A stretch of DNA of 48,452 bases, from positions 1 to 48,452 of the forward strand of contig CAJTUY010000011.1 of assembly GCA_910579415.1 (NCBI GenBank). The letters are read 5' to 3'. The position numbers and the translations under genes were made by a program. Positions 41,432 through 48,452 of the stretch are shown one piece after another; the first letter of the stretch is position 1, and each line of letters starts with the position of its first letter. Origin of the DNA: an uncultured Clostridia bacterium (GTDB taxonomy: Bacteria > Bacillota > Clostridia > UBA1381). The notes beneath the pieces are model-generated. The model was given only the letters and a program-made list of their open reading frames with translations. It was not told where the DNA came from and did no database searches.

Positions 41432-41923
41432 ATGAACAAGGTAATATTGATGGGACGTCTTACTCGTGACGTTGAAATTCGTCAGACTCCGAGCGGTGTT
41501 TCACTTGCAAGATTTTCTATTGCGGTAAACAGACGCTTCGCCGGCAAGGACGCGCCTCAGCAAGCTGATTTTATCAACTGCGTGGCATGGCGTCAGACAG
41601 GCGAGTTTTTGGCAAGATATTTCCATAAGGGAAGTATGGTTGCCGTAGTCGGAAGTCTGCAGTCAAGAAGCTGGGACGGTCAGGACGGTAAAAGACAGTA
41701 TTCAACAGAAGTTAATGTTGATGAGGTTTACTTTACAGGTTCAAAGGCTGAAACAGGCGGCGGATATCAGAACAATGGTTTTAACCAGGATAACGGTTTT
41801 AATCAGGGCAGCTTTAATGCTCAGCCAACTCCGTCACAGGACAGTGAACCGAATTTCGGCGATGATTTCGATATGGACGGTTTTTCCGATTTGGACGGAA
41901 GTGAAGACGATTTGCCGTTCTAA
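41432..41923 (+). CDS. ssb: single-stranded DNA-binding protein
   Basis: A 163-residue SSB. The OB fold occupies residues 1-107 (NKVILMGRLTRDVEIRQTPS, FINCVAWRQTGEFLARYFHK, GSLQSRSWDGQDGKRQYSTE), followed by a Gln/Asn/Gly-rich linker (NNGFNQDNGFNQGSFNAQ) and the acidic tip DDLPF that recruits replication and repair partners. Its place between rpsF and rpsR is conserved, which ties it to replication rather than competence. The ribosome site (GCGGTG) is weak, suggesting lower translation than the ribosomal proteins. Confidence 0.97.
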   Translation: MNKVILMGRLTRDVEIRQTPSGVSLARFSIAVNRRFAGKDAPQQADFINCVAWRQTGEFLARYFHKGSMVAVVGSLQSRSWDGQDGKRQYSTEVNVDEVYFTGSKAETGGGYQNNGFNQDNGFNQGSFNAQPTPSQDSEPNFGDDFDMDGFSDLDGSEDDLPF

Positions 41924-41963
41924 TCCGCAATGATGAAAATTTGTTTTATAAGGAGGAAAGAAA

Positions 41964-42209
41964 ATGGCTGAAAGAAATGACAGACCACAAAGAGCAAGAA
42001 GACCTAAAAAGAAGGTTTGTATGTTCTGCGTAGATAAGGTTGAGCATATCGATTACAAGGATACTGCAAAGCTTAGAAGATACGTTACTGAAAGAGGAAA
42101 GATTGTTCCAAGACGTATCAGCGGCAACTGTGCAAAGCATCAAAGACAGCTTACTACGGCTATTAAGCGTGCAAGAATTATCGCACTTTTGCCTTTCGTA
42201 GCTGAATAA
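41964..42209 (+). CDS. rpsR: 30S ribosomal protein S18
   Basis: An 81-residue ribosomal protein, partner of S6. Typical core: IDYKDTAKLRRYVTERGKIV PRRISGN (shown broken) and RQLTTAIKRARIIALLPF. It is the C+ form, with zinc-type cysteines CMFC and an NCAKH segment, rather than the zinc-free paralogue used under zinc limitation. AAGGAGG site before ATG 41964. Last gene of the operon. Confidence 0.98.
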   Translation: MAERNDRPQRARRPKKKVCMFCVDKVEHIDYKDTAKLRRYVTERGKIVPRRISGNCAKHQRQLTTAIKRARIIALLPFVAE

Positions 42210-42223
42210 TATATGAAAAAAAC

Positions 42224-42254
42224 AAATACTGAGGTTAATGACCTCAGTATTTTT
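42224..42254. terminator. bidirectional terminator, rpsR / glucosaminidase gene
   Basis: AAATACTGAGGT (42224-42235) pairs with ACCTCAGTATTT (42241-42252), TAATG loop, with A and T runs outside. Confidence 0.94.
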
Positions 42255-42259
42255 ATGCT

Positions 42260-43654
42260 TTAGTTTATTTTTAACTTGTCCTGTCCGACATAAACAGGCA
42301 CATCAAACTGATACTTCGCCATCGGGAACGCCTCAAACATCGCGCTCATATTTTTAGCCTGCTTACTTGCCCACGCAACGTCCGTTGCATATTGATGAAC
42401 CGCAGGTTTTTCGGGGTTCCAACGCATTTTATAAAGAGTATTCTGGGAATATTTCGGATTATTTATATAATTTTCGCTTATCCATCTTGCTCCGCCCATA
42501 ATCGCCTTTTCAACGCTCGTCCAGTCCTCAATATACGCATACTGCGAACCTCCCGCAACTGGTGATGCATCCACAGCGCCGATACCGAACACATTATAAA
42601 CCGTTTCACCGCTGAATTCTGTGCCGTTCGCAAGACGCGACGTACCGTTTGCCGTTTCAAGGCATGCGTGAATAACAAGATATACTTCACTTATCCCGTT
42701 TTCCTCTGCCGCAGCCTTAAATACTTTGCCGCAGCCGCTTAAAATACCCTTGCCGTTAAGATATGTATCGAGTACATCCGCGCTGACTCCGTTCTGCATG
42801 CTAAGATTTAGAAACTGATATTTTTCATAGCCGTTAACAAGATTTTCAGGGTTTACATACTGTTCAACGCTATTTTCGTCCGCGTCGGAAGCGTCATTTG
42901 TAAATACGGTCGGTTCAGCCGACATCTGCGCGCTTACCATTTCATCAACTGTCATATCATAGCTTGTATAAATAACGGGGATTTCCTCCCTGCGTTTTTC
43001 CCATGTAGTAACCGTAACGGCACATTTTGCCGTAAAACCGCCGTCCTCAGTAACGGCGCATATATTTGTTTTTCCCACACCGCACGGCGATACAAGACCA
43101 TCTTTATCAACCGCCGCAATGCTTTCGTCCTCACTATACCATTCAACTTCCTGTATCGTCGCATCAGCAGGCGTAATAACTGCACTCAGCTGTGCCGTTA
43201 CAGGCTTATCCGCATACAAAGTCATACTTTCCTGTGACATTGCCGCACCCTCAACACCTTTGACAACACAAACTTTAATTTTTGCCATAGCCTTGCCGTT
43301 CTGAATATCAATATACGTTTCCCCTACCCTGTTTCCCGGTGAAATAATTCCGTTCTCATCAACAGCTGCAATGAAAATATCTTCAGATGTATATGTAAGC
43401 GTTTTGTCCGTCGCATTGACGGGCATCACCTCCGCCTGTATCTGCTCAGGTGCATTTTCTCTGCCTATGTAAAAGATTACCTTGCCCTTTTTTAGGTTTA
43501 TAGTCTGCGCCTCAACCTTATCCCACGTGGAAACAGGAGAAAAATATGTTGTATCCGATACGTATGTATCATCGTCCACTTCAACACGGTACGCTCCCAT
43601 GACACATGGAGCGGATAAACACAGTATACACAATATTATTAAAAGCTTTCTCAA
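42260..43654 (-). CDS. secreted Ig-like (BIG2) glucosaminidase-type wall hydrolase
   Basis: A 464-residue secreted protein. Signal peptide RKLLIILCILCLSAPCVMGA. Two Ig-like repeats follow at about 45-125 and 130-210 (VNATDKTLTYTSEDIFIAAV; PADATIQEVEWYSEDESIAA with the BIG2 pattern 'D..G.V...G.G...I'). After a linker, residues 280-450 match an endo-beta-N-acetylglucosaminidase domain (YLVIHACLETANGTSRLANG with the catalytic Glu, VYNVFGIGAVDA, MRWNPEKPAVHQYATDVAWA). It would cut the peptidoglycan glycan chain. The start is uncertain: TTG 43654 has AGGTGGTG six bases upstream and gives a clean signal peptide; GTG 43666 or 43663 are alternatives. Confidence 0.88.
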   Translation of the reverse strand: MRKLLIILCILCLSAPCVMGAYRVEVDDDTYVSDTTYFSPVSTWDKVEAQTINLKKGKVIFYIGRENAPEQIQAEVMPVNATDKTLTYTSEDIFIAAVDENGIISPGNRVGETYIDIQNGKAMAKIKVCVVKGVEGAAMSQESMTLYADKPVTAQLSAVITPADATIQEVEWYSEDESIAAVDKDGLVSPCGVGKTNICAVTEDGGFTAKCAVTVTTWEKRREEIPVIYTSYDMTVDEMVSAQMSAEPTVFTNDASDADENSVEQYVNPENLVNGYEKYQFLNLSMQNGVSADVLDTYLNGKGILSGCGKVFKAAAEENGISEVYLVIHACLETANGTSRLANGTEFSGETVYNVFGIGAVDASPVAGGSQYAYIEDWTSVEKAIMGGARWISENYINNPKYSQNTLYKMRWNPEKPAVHQYATDVAWASKQAKNMSAMFEAFPMAKYQFDVPVYVGQDKLKIN

Positions 43655-43766
43655 TATTAACACCACCTGTCCTGTAAAGATTATTTTATAAAATTATTAC
43701 TCCGATGTCAATGGAAATTTTGTAAACAATTATTTAACGCCAACTGCATATTTTTGCAAAAAAATA

Positions 43767-43795
43767 TTGTAAAATCAGTAACTTTGTTATATAAT
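43767..43795 (+). promoter_or_regulatory. lysS promoter
   Basis: TTGTAA (43767-43772), 17 bases, TATAAT (43790-43795). The 45-base leader is too short for a T-box. Confidence 0.75.
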
Positions 43796-43840
43796 TAGAT
43801 AGAATATACAGAATTAACAATTGAGGAGGATTTTTAATAT

Positions 43841-45394
43841 ATGGAAAACGAAAATCAGACACAAGCCGAATTGTCCGCGCTTTTACAGGTACGCAGGGAC
43901 AAGCTGTCAGAATTACAGAGCGAGGGACGCGACCCGTTTAAAATTACAAAATTTGACCGCACACATACCTCTGCTCAAATACGGGATAACTATACAGAAG
44001 AGGAACGCGAGCTTACAAAACGCGGCAGTGATGAGGTACAAATTATAAAGGCTCATATTTCCGAACTTGACGGTCAGACTGTACAGGTTGCCGGACGTAT
44101 AATGTCCAAACGCGGCATGGGTAAGGTCGGATTTGTCCATATTGCGGATATTGAAGGTCAGATTCAGCTTTTTGTTAAAAAGGACATTCTCGGCGAGGAC
44201 GAATATAATCGTTTTAAAAAGCTTGATATAGGTGATATTGTTGGCGCAAAGGGTGAAGTATTTACTACGCAGACAGGCGAAATTTCAATAAGAGTTGAAA
44301 CTGTTACGCTTCTTTCAAAATCGCTTCAGCCGCTTCCGGAAAAGTTTCACGGTATGACAGATACAGATTTGCGTTACCGCCAGCGCTATATTGACCTTAT
44401 AATGAACGCTGACGTTAAAAAGACATTTATAAACCGTTCTAAAATTATAGCGTCTATACGTTCATATCTTAATACACAGGGATTTTTGGAGGTTGAAACA
44501 CCGATGCTCGTTTCAAATGCAGGCGGTGCGGCGGCGCGTCCGTTTGAAACGCATTTTAATGCGTTGGACGAGGATTTCAAGCTCAGAATTTCACTTGAAT
44601 TGTACTTAAAGCGTCTTATTGTCGGCGGCTTTGACCGTGTATATGAAATAGGTCGTGTGTTCCGTAACGAAGGTTTGGATACGCGTCACAACCCTGAATT
44701 TACTCTTATGGAATTGTATCAGGCATATACAGATTATCACGGCATGATGGATTTAACAGAAAATATGTACCGTCATGTCGCTCAGGAGGTTTTGGGTACA
44801 ACCACCATTACCTATAACGGTATAAAAATGGATTTAGGCAAACCGTTTGAGCGTATTACAATGGTTGATGCAGTGAAGAAATATGCGAATGTTGACTTCA
44901 ATGAGATAAATACTTTGGAGGAAGCACGTGCGGAAGCAGATAAGCATCATATTGAGTATGAGGAACGACATAAGAAGGGCGATATTTTAAATTTGTTCTT
45001 TGAGGAATTTGCGGAAGAGCATTTAATTCAGCCTACATTTGTCATGGATCACCCGGTAGAGATTTCACCGCTTACAAAGAAAAAGCCTGATAATCCTGAT
45101 TATGTTGAACGTTTTGAGTTCTTCATGAACGGCTGGGAAATGGCAAATGCGTATTCGGAGCTTAACGACCCGATTGACCAGCGCGAACGCTTTAAGGCAC
45201 AGGAAGAGCTTTTGGCACAAGGCGATGAGGAAGCAAACACAACAGATGAAGATTTCATGAAAGCGCTTGAAATAGGTATGCCGCCGACAGGCGGTATCGG
45301 CTTTGGTATCGACCGTATGTGTATGCTGTTAACAGACTCCCCCGCAATCCGTGATGTATTGCTGTTCCCCACAATGAAGCCGATTGATAAATAA
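43841..45394 (+). CDS. lysS: lysyl-tRNA synthetase, class II
   Basis: A 517-residue class II synthetase. N-terminal OB-fold anticodon domain (QTVQVAGRIMSKRGMGKVGF, QIQLFVKKD), then the catalytic core with motif 1 (FLEVETPMLVSNAGGAAARP), motif 2 (EIGRVFRNEGLDTRHNPEFT) and motif 3 (GIGFGIDRMCMLLTDSPAIR). Complete; GAGGAGG precedes ATG 43841. It marks the last clearly housekeeping gene before the foreign-looking right end. Confidence 0.98.
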   Translation: MENENQTQAELSALLQVRRDKLSELQSEGRDPFKITKFDRTHTSAQIRDNYTEEERELTKRGSDEVQIIKAHISELDGQTVQVAGRIMSKRGMGKVGFVHIADIEGQIQLFVKKDILGEDEYNRFKKLDIGDIVGAKGEVFTTQTGEISIRVETVTLLSKSLQPLPEKFHGMTDTDLRYRQRYIDLIMNADVKKTFINRSKIIASIRSYLNTQGFLEVETPMLVSNAGGAAARPFETHFNALDEDFKLRISLELYLKRLIVGGFDRVYEIGRVFRNEGLDTRHNPEFTLMELYQAYTDYHGMMDLTENMYRHVAQEVLGTTTITYNGIKMDLGKPFERITMVDAVKKYANVDFNEINTLEEARAEADKHHIEYEERHKKGDILNLFFEEFAEEHLIQPTFVMDHPVEISPLTKKKPDNPDYVERFEFFMNGWEMANAYSELNDPIDQRERFKAQEELLAQGDEEANTTDEDFMKALEIGMPPTGGIGFGIDRMCMLLTDSPAIRDVLLFPTMKPIDK

Positions 45395-45487
45395 ACGGCG
45401 TAGGTATGCGGGATTGAGGAATTATACTACGACTTACTACACCACTGCTACACCAATTTATGTGGAAGGTTGTCAATATCTTTAATT
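45395..45487. other. spacer after lysS
   Basis: No gene or clear signal is seen between the lysS stop and the next terminator. The TACTACACCACTGCTACACC stretch (45434-45453) has a loose internal repetition (CTACACCA twice) but is not a convincing attachment site. Confidence 0.3.
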
Positions 45488-45522
45488 AAGACTATGAGCA
45501 AAATGTTCATAGTCTTTTTTTT
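45488..45522 (+). terminator. terminator downstream of lysS
   Basis: AAGACTATGA (45488-45497) pairs with TCATAGTCTT (45507-45516), followed by eight T. Confidence 0.9.
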
Positions 45523-45579
45523 ACAAAAAATTGAGAAAAACTGAAAATGATAATGTATTTTACAAGGAGTGATGTTAAA

Positions 45580-46134
45580 ATGAATTTTCTTAAAACGATA
45601 AACAAAATCAACAAGATAAGCGGGAGCGGGATAGAGGTAAAACCTGTTCCTCATTTCAAGGTAGAAATTCTCAGTCGCGGGAAGGGGGCGCAACGTTCCG
45701 CTGTTGGATATGCTGCCTACTGTGCCGGAACGAGATTACGAAATGAACGTGACGGGCGCATATATAACTGGTCGAAGCGGAACGATATAATTTTTTCCAA
45801 AATTATGCTTCCGAAAAATGCACCGCGCAGATACTTTGACCGCTCTGTTTTGTGGAATGAAGTGGAAAAAGTTGAAAAAAACAAGAACGCGCAATTAGCA
45901 CGGATGTTGGTAATTGCTTTGCCGTCCGAATTTTCCGTAGATACACGGGAGCGGATTGTCTGTAATTTTGTGCAGAATGCTCTTGTCAATCGGGGGATGT
46001 GCGCCGATATAAACATACACGATAGTGGTGCAGGAAATCCACACGCCCATATAATTTTAACTATGCGCTCTATTGACATAGACGGAAATTGGATGTCAAA
46101 GCAACAAAAGGTTTCCTTGTTTGGTAACTGTTAA
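45580..46134 (+). pseudogene. MobA/MobL-family relaxase, C-terminally truncated
   Basis: 184 residues remain of a protein normally several hundred long. The relaxase core is clear: VEILSRGKGAQRSAVGYAAY, AGTRLRNERDGRIYNWSKRN, FDRSVLWNEVEKVEKNKNAQ, ARMLVIALPSEFSVDTRERI and the metal site HDSGAGNPHAHIILTMR (H...HxH). It ends abruptly after MSKQQKVSLFGNC, where homologues continue through the rest of the nickase and the helicase/primase part. An AAGGAGTGATG site precedes ATG 45580. The catalytic N-terminus is intact, so a product could be made, but the protein is probably a relic. It shows that a mobilisable element once inserted here. Confidence 0.88.
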
Positions 46135-46150
46135 TGCTTCAAGCTTCGCA

Positions 46151-46178
46151 TTGCTGCTCATAAAAATTTTGATATAAT
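46151..46178 (+). promoter_or_regulatory. possible promoter of HTH gene
   Basis: TTGCTG (46151-46156), 16 bases, TATAAT (46173-46178) preceded by TGA. Transcription would start about ten bases before the ATG, leaving no room for a ribosome site. Confidence 0.4.
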
Positions 46179-46194
46179 TTGCAATAACTGCATA

Positions 46195-46545
46195 ATGAGC
46201 AAAAAAGATTTATATTTGTGGCTTGCAAATTTACTTAACATCCCATTGTCGCAGGCACATATAAGCTTTCTTGGAGAATACTATTGCAGATTGGTTATTG
46301 ATGAAAGAGGCATTGATGCTCTTTTACTTATGCACGAGGGGTACACCGCAAAGGAAATAGCAGTCTGCACCGGGCAGTCACCAAATCTTGTAACTGCCAC
46401 AGTTTCAAAGGCTCGAAAATTTCTCCGCACAGTTCCGGAACTAAAACAACTCTATAATGAGTTTGCGCAAAAGCTCATACTTATACAAGGTTACCACAAC
46501 GCGAATAAAATTGATGTAAAAATCAGGATGAAAAATACCATCTGA
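46195..46545 (+). CDS. small HTH protein, possibly 5'-truncated
   Basis: A 116-residue protein. Residues about 38-80 form a sigma-region-4/LuxR-like helix-turn-helix (IDALLLMHEGYTAKEIAVCT, GQSPNLVTATVSKARKFL). The first 35 residues (KDLYLWLANLLNIPLSQAHI) are helical. No ribosome site precedes ATG 46195. In the same frame just upstream the codons read FDIICNNCI with a CxxC, which looks coding, and the frame is open back to the relaxase stop at 46134; the gene may therefore be the 3' part of a longer zinc-containing protein joined here by the deletion that cut the relaxase. Function otherwise unknown; likely an element-borne regulator. Confidence 0.6.
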   Translation: MSKKDLYLWLANLLNIPLSQAHISFLGEYYCRLVIDERGIDALLLMHEGYTAKEIAVCTGQSPNLVTATVSKARKFLRTVPELKQLYNEFAQKLILIQGYHNANKIDVKIRMKNTI

Positions 46546-46602
46546 CAATAAATAATTTTACGAACAAATAAAAGCTATTATTCTCGATTGAGTATAATAG
46601 TG

Positions 46603-46631
46603 TTGACTTTTTTAATAATTCATGTTATAAT
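46603..46631 (+). promoter_or_regulatory. methyltransferase promoter
   Basis: TTGACT (46603-46608), 17 bases, TATAAT (46626-46631) preceded by TGT: close to consensus. Confidence 0.82.
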
Positions 46632-46654
46632 ATTTAAAAAAGAGGAGACTGTTT

Positions 46655-48452
46655 ATGGGAGTAATATCAGCGCAGCAAGCCGCCATCGCATGGAATTTGT
46701 CCAAACGTCGAGTTCTTGCTTTGTGCAAAGAAGGACGTATTCCAGGTGCTCAAATTATTAATAATTCTATGTGGGTAATTCCAGATGATGCCGAAAAACC
46801 TGATGATGGAAGGGCATATCGTTATAAAAAGAATTGTATAACAAAAATGGATATAAAACCATTAAAAAGGTCTGTAAAAGCAGAGGGGCATACACCGCAG
46901 TATAAGATGCATAAATATTTTGCCCGTCGACCTCATAATGTTTTTAATCATATAATCAAACACTATACACAAAAAGGTGATGTTGTGTTGGATACTTTTT
47001 GCGGTGGTGGTGTTACTATTTTTGAGTCAGCCGCTCTCGAAAGAAATGTTATAGGTGTTGACATCAATCCTCTGGCAACATTTATTTCTCGCATGCAAAT
47101 GTTTAATGGCGATGTTAAGGAGTTAAAAGATTTCTATCGTCGTTTTCTTCTTACCGTTGAAAAAAAGTATTCGGATTGGTATAAGGTTAAATTTGATGAC
47201 GATGAAGGCATTGCTATTTGGTTTGAATGGGCATATGTTGTTAAGTGTCCTCGATGTGGTACCGAAATAGTCCTTTTAGAAGAAAATAAAAAATCTAATG
47301 GGATCTATTATTGTAATAACGATAAGTGTCAATATAGTACATTAGGTGTTAAACGTGTTGATTGCACTCCATCTGGAAGTCATCCAATTCGCGTAAAATA
47401 TAAATCAAGTATTACGCACAACATTTCTGTTAGAGCTTTTGATTATACCAATATTCCTATTTGGGATTTAATATTTTTTAAGAATGAAATTAAAAATCTA
47501 TCCTATAAAATAGATTTTTCAATTCCGGATAATTGGGACAGGCAATATGAAGACAAATTAAATGAAAAAGGCATAGAAGCATATAGCGACTTTTTTACTG
47601 AGCGTAATTATGCGTTGAATTGCTTGATATTTGATGATATAATGCAATTACGCGGAACTACTGGTTCCTTGCTAAACGAATATTTGTATTTTTTATTCAG
47701 TTCATCACTCAGATATACAAATAAAATGACAAGGGTTACAGATAATTGGGAGAATGGAAAACCAACAGCTATGGACAAACACGCATTTTGGTTGCCAAAC
47801 CAATATATCGAAACAAACATATTAGATGTATTAGTACAACGAGCTAAAAACATAGTTAAAGGGTGTGAGTACTCGTCTTCTGTTTTGCCAAAAACGCTTC
47901 AAGAAGTAACAAGTTTTGATGATATTAAGCTGAAAAACAGCTATATGGTTTTAAATAGAAGTTCCTCGGAATTACCTATACCTGATAAATCCGTTGACGT
48001 AATAATTACAGATCCTCCATATGGCAGCAATGTTCAATATGCAGAGCTTTCAACAATTTGGAATGCGTGGTATGCACACTATAACAATTTGAACAGTTAT
48101 ATTTATAAGGATGAAGAGGCTGTAGTTAATAGGAAGAAAAACTTTGATGGTTCAAAAGACGTAGATGATTATGAAGAGTTGCTTTATCAAGTATATTCTG
48201 AAGGAAATAGAGTTCTCAAAGATAACGGATATCTTGTATTTACTTTTAACAATAAAAACATAAAAGTGTGGATTGCTATGCTGAAAGCTGTTGCTCGTGC
48301 AGGTTTTTATTTGCCAGAAGATGGTATTTTATTTCAAGATTATATAGATTCATATAAAAATACTGCCCATCTACGCTTTTCAGGAAATATACAGGGTGAC
48401 TTTATATATTCATTTAAGAAAGGTTGTATTGATATTCCGTTTAATGGAAAGA
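46655..48452 (+). CDS. DNA methyltransferase with N-terminal HTH and Zn ribbon, 3' end outside window
   Basis: 599 codons are open to the window edge. Residues 1-45 are an excisionase/MerR-like HTH (ISAQQAAIAWNLSKRRVLAL, CKEGRIPGAQIINNSMWVIP). Then KYFARRPHNVF (about 87-97) and the SAM-binding motif I, VVLDTFCGGGVTIFESAALE with Asp113, followed by VIGVDINP. A Zn ribbon lies at Cys198, 201, 220, 225 (CPRC...CNNDKC). The catalytic motif IV is ITDPPYGSNVQYAEL with DPPY at 453-456, so the target is an amino group (N6-adenine or N4-cytosine). The order I before IV and the inserted Zn ribbon resemble the Zn-ribbon adenine-specific methylases of COG1743 type. ATG 46655 has GAGGAG seven bases upstream. 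Such enzymes often belong to restriction or phage-defence loci; partner genes would lie to the right. Confidence 0.88.
   Translation, partial: MGVISAQQAAIAWNLSKRRVLALCKEGRIPGAQIINNSMWVIPDDAEKPDDGRAYRYKKNCITKMDIKPLKRSVKAEGHTPQYKMHKYFARRPHNVFNHIIKHYTQKGDVVLDTFCGGGVTIFESAALERNVIGVDINPLATFISRMQMFNGDVKELKDFYRRFLLTVEKKYSDWYKVKFDDDEGIAIWFEWAYVVKCPRCGTEIVLLEENKKSNGIYYCNNDKCQYSTLGVKRVDCTPSGSHPIRVKYKSSITHNISVRAFDYTNIPIWDLIFFKNEIKNLSYKIDFSIPDNWDRQYEDKLNEKGIEAYSDFFTERNYALNCLIFDDIMQLRGTTGSLLNEYLYFLFSSSLRYTNKMTRVTDNWENGKPTAMDKHAFWLPNQYIETNILDVLVQRAKNIVKGCEYSSSVLPKTLQEVTSFDDIKLKNSYMVLNRSSSELPIPDKSVDVIITDPPYGSNVQYAELSTIWNAWYAHYNNLNSYIYKDEEAVVNRKKNFDGSKDVDDYEELLYQVYSEGNRVLKDNGYLVFTFNNKNIKVWIAMLKAVARAGFYLPEDGILFQDYIDSYKNTAHLRFSGNIQGDFIYSFKKGCIDIPFNGK

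Larger units (their letters stand above)
45524..48452 (+). mobile_element. decayed mobilisable element or defence-island edge (right end open)
   Basis: From the terminator onward the genes are a truncated MobA/MobL relaxase, a small HTH protein with no clear ribosome site, and a DNA methyltransferase running off the window. Base use turns noticeably AT-richer and the third-position pattern differs from the lysS side. No integrase, terminal repeat or target duplication is visible inside the window, so the boundaries are uncertain. Confidence 0.45.

Noticed and set aside
43667..43840. T-box leader upstream of lysS
   Set aside because: The predicted promoter leaves about 45 bases and no T-box sequence or terminator is present.
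45434..45453. Attachment-site core after lysS
   Set aside because: Only a loose internal repetition is present and no second copy was found in the window.

Overview
The window reads as chromosomal DNA of a Gram-positive, probably anaerobic, moderately low-GC member of the Clostridia. The evidence is SpoVG, a PerR-type Fur protein next to a reverse rubrerythrin, S-layer-homology and copper-amine-oxidase 'stalk' domain secreted proteins, a BspA-like LRR protein, a purified-Firmicutes-style promoter grammar (TTGACA-17-TATAAT, often with an extended TGn), and strong AGGAGG ribosome sites. A Monoglobus/Ruminococcus-like gut bacterium would fit, but that placement is an inference.

Layout. 1-5.1 kb: tRNA-Gly, tRNA-Cys, a secreted transglutaminase-like protein coupled to a tRNA-dihydrouridine synthase, guaB, then ilvE on the other strand. 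5.2-9.95 kb: a minus-strand operon potA-potB-potC-potD-coaX (polyamine import plus type III pantothenate kinase). 10-11.4 kb: rho from a consensus promoter. 11.4-13.4 kb: an accessory patch with a long nested hairpin, two XRE regulators, a convergent Fst/par-like type I toxin-antitoxin locus (33-residue hydrophobic peptide plus antisense RNA) that ordinary gene calling would miss, and an AbrB-zinc-ribbon gene with a one-base frame disruption. 13.4-16 kb: perR-reverse rubrerythrin with an operator, a PHP phosphoesterase and a LOG-family protein. 16-20.3 kb: a minus-strand cluster of secreted cell-wall proteins (two stalk-domain proteins, one frameshifted; a CHAP-RICIN-SH3 protein; an M23 peptidase-stalk protein), divergent from a small cI-like XRE regulator with palindromic operators over the shared promoter region.

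20.4-28 kb: citrate synthase; a DJ-1-like gene lacking its start, coupled to 5-formyl-THF cyclo-ligase, TatD and a viroplasmin-RNase H protein; spoVG; murC; a HIRAN-domain protein and an unknown membrane protein. 28-33.5 kb: minus-strand purC-purB-purA followed by an FkbH-like HAD protein. 33.6-40.9 kb: a large SLH surface protein, ftsH, and a BspA-like LRR protein whose leader contains an apparent terminator/antiterminator switch. 41-42.3 kb: rpsF-ssb-rpsR with a structured leader. 42.3-45.5 kb: an Ig-like/glucosaminidase protein and lysS.

45.5 kb to the right edge is a different sort of DNA: a 3'-truncated MobA/MobL relaxase, a small HTH protein and the first 599 codons of a Zn-ribbon DNA methyltransferase carrying an N-terminal HTH, open to the window end. 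It looks like a decayed mobile element or the edge of a defence island inserted beyond lysS. Three genes elsewhere (AbrB-like, stalk protein, DJ-1-like) are broken by small indels; two of these are single-base losses in homopolymer runs and could be sequence errors. Metabolically the window joins purine synthesis (purC, purB, purA, guaB), folate/CoA salvage steps, polyamine uptake and wall remodelling.
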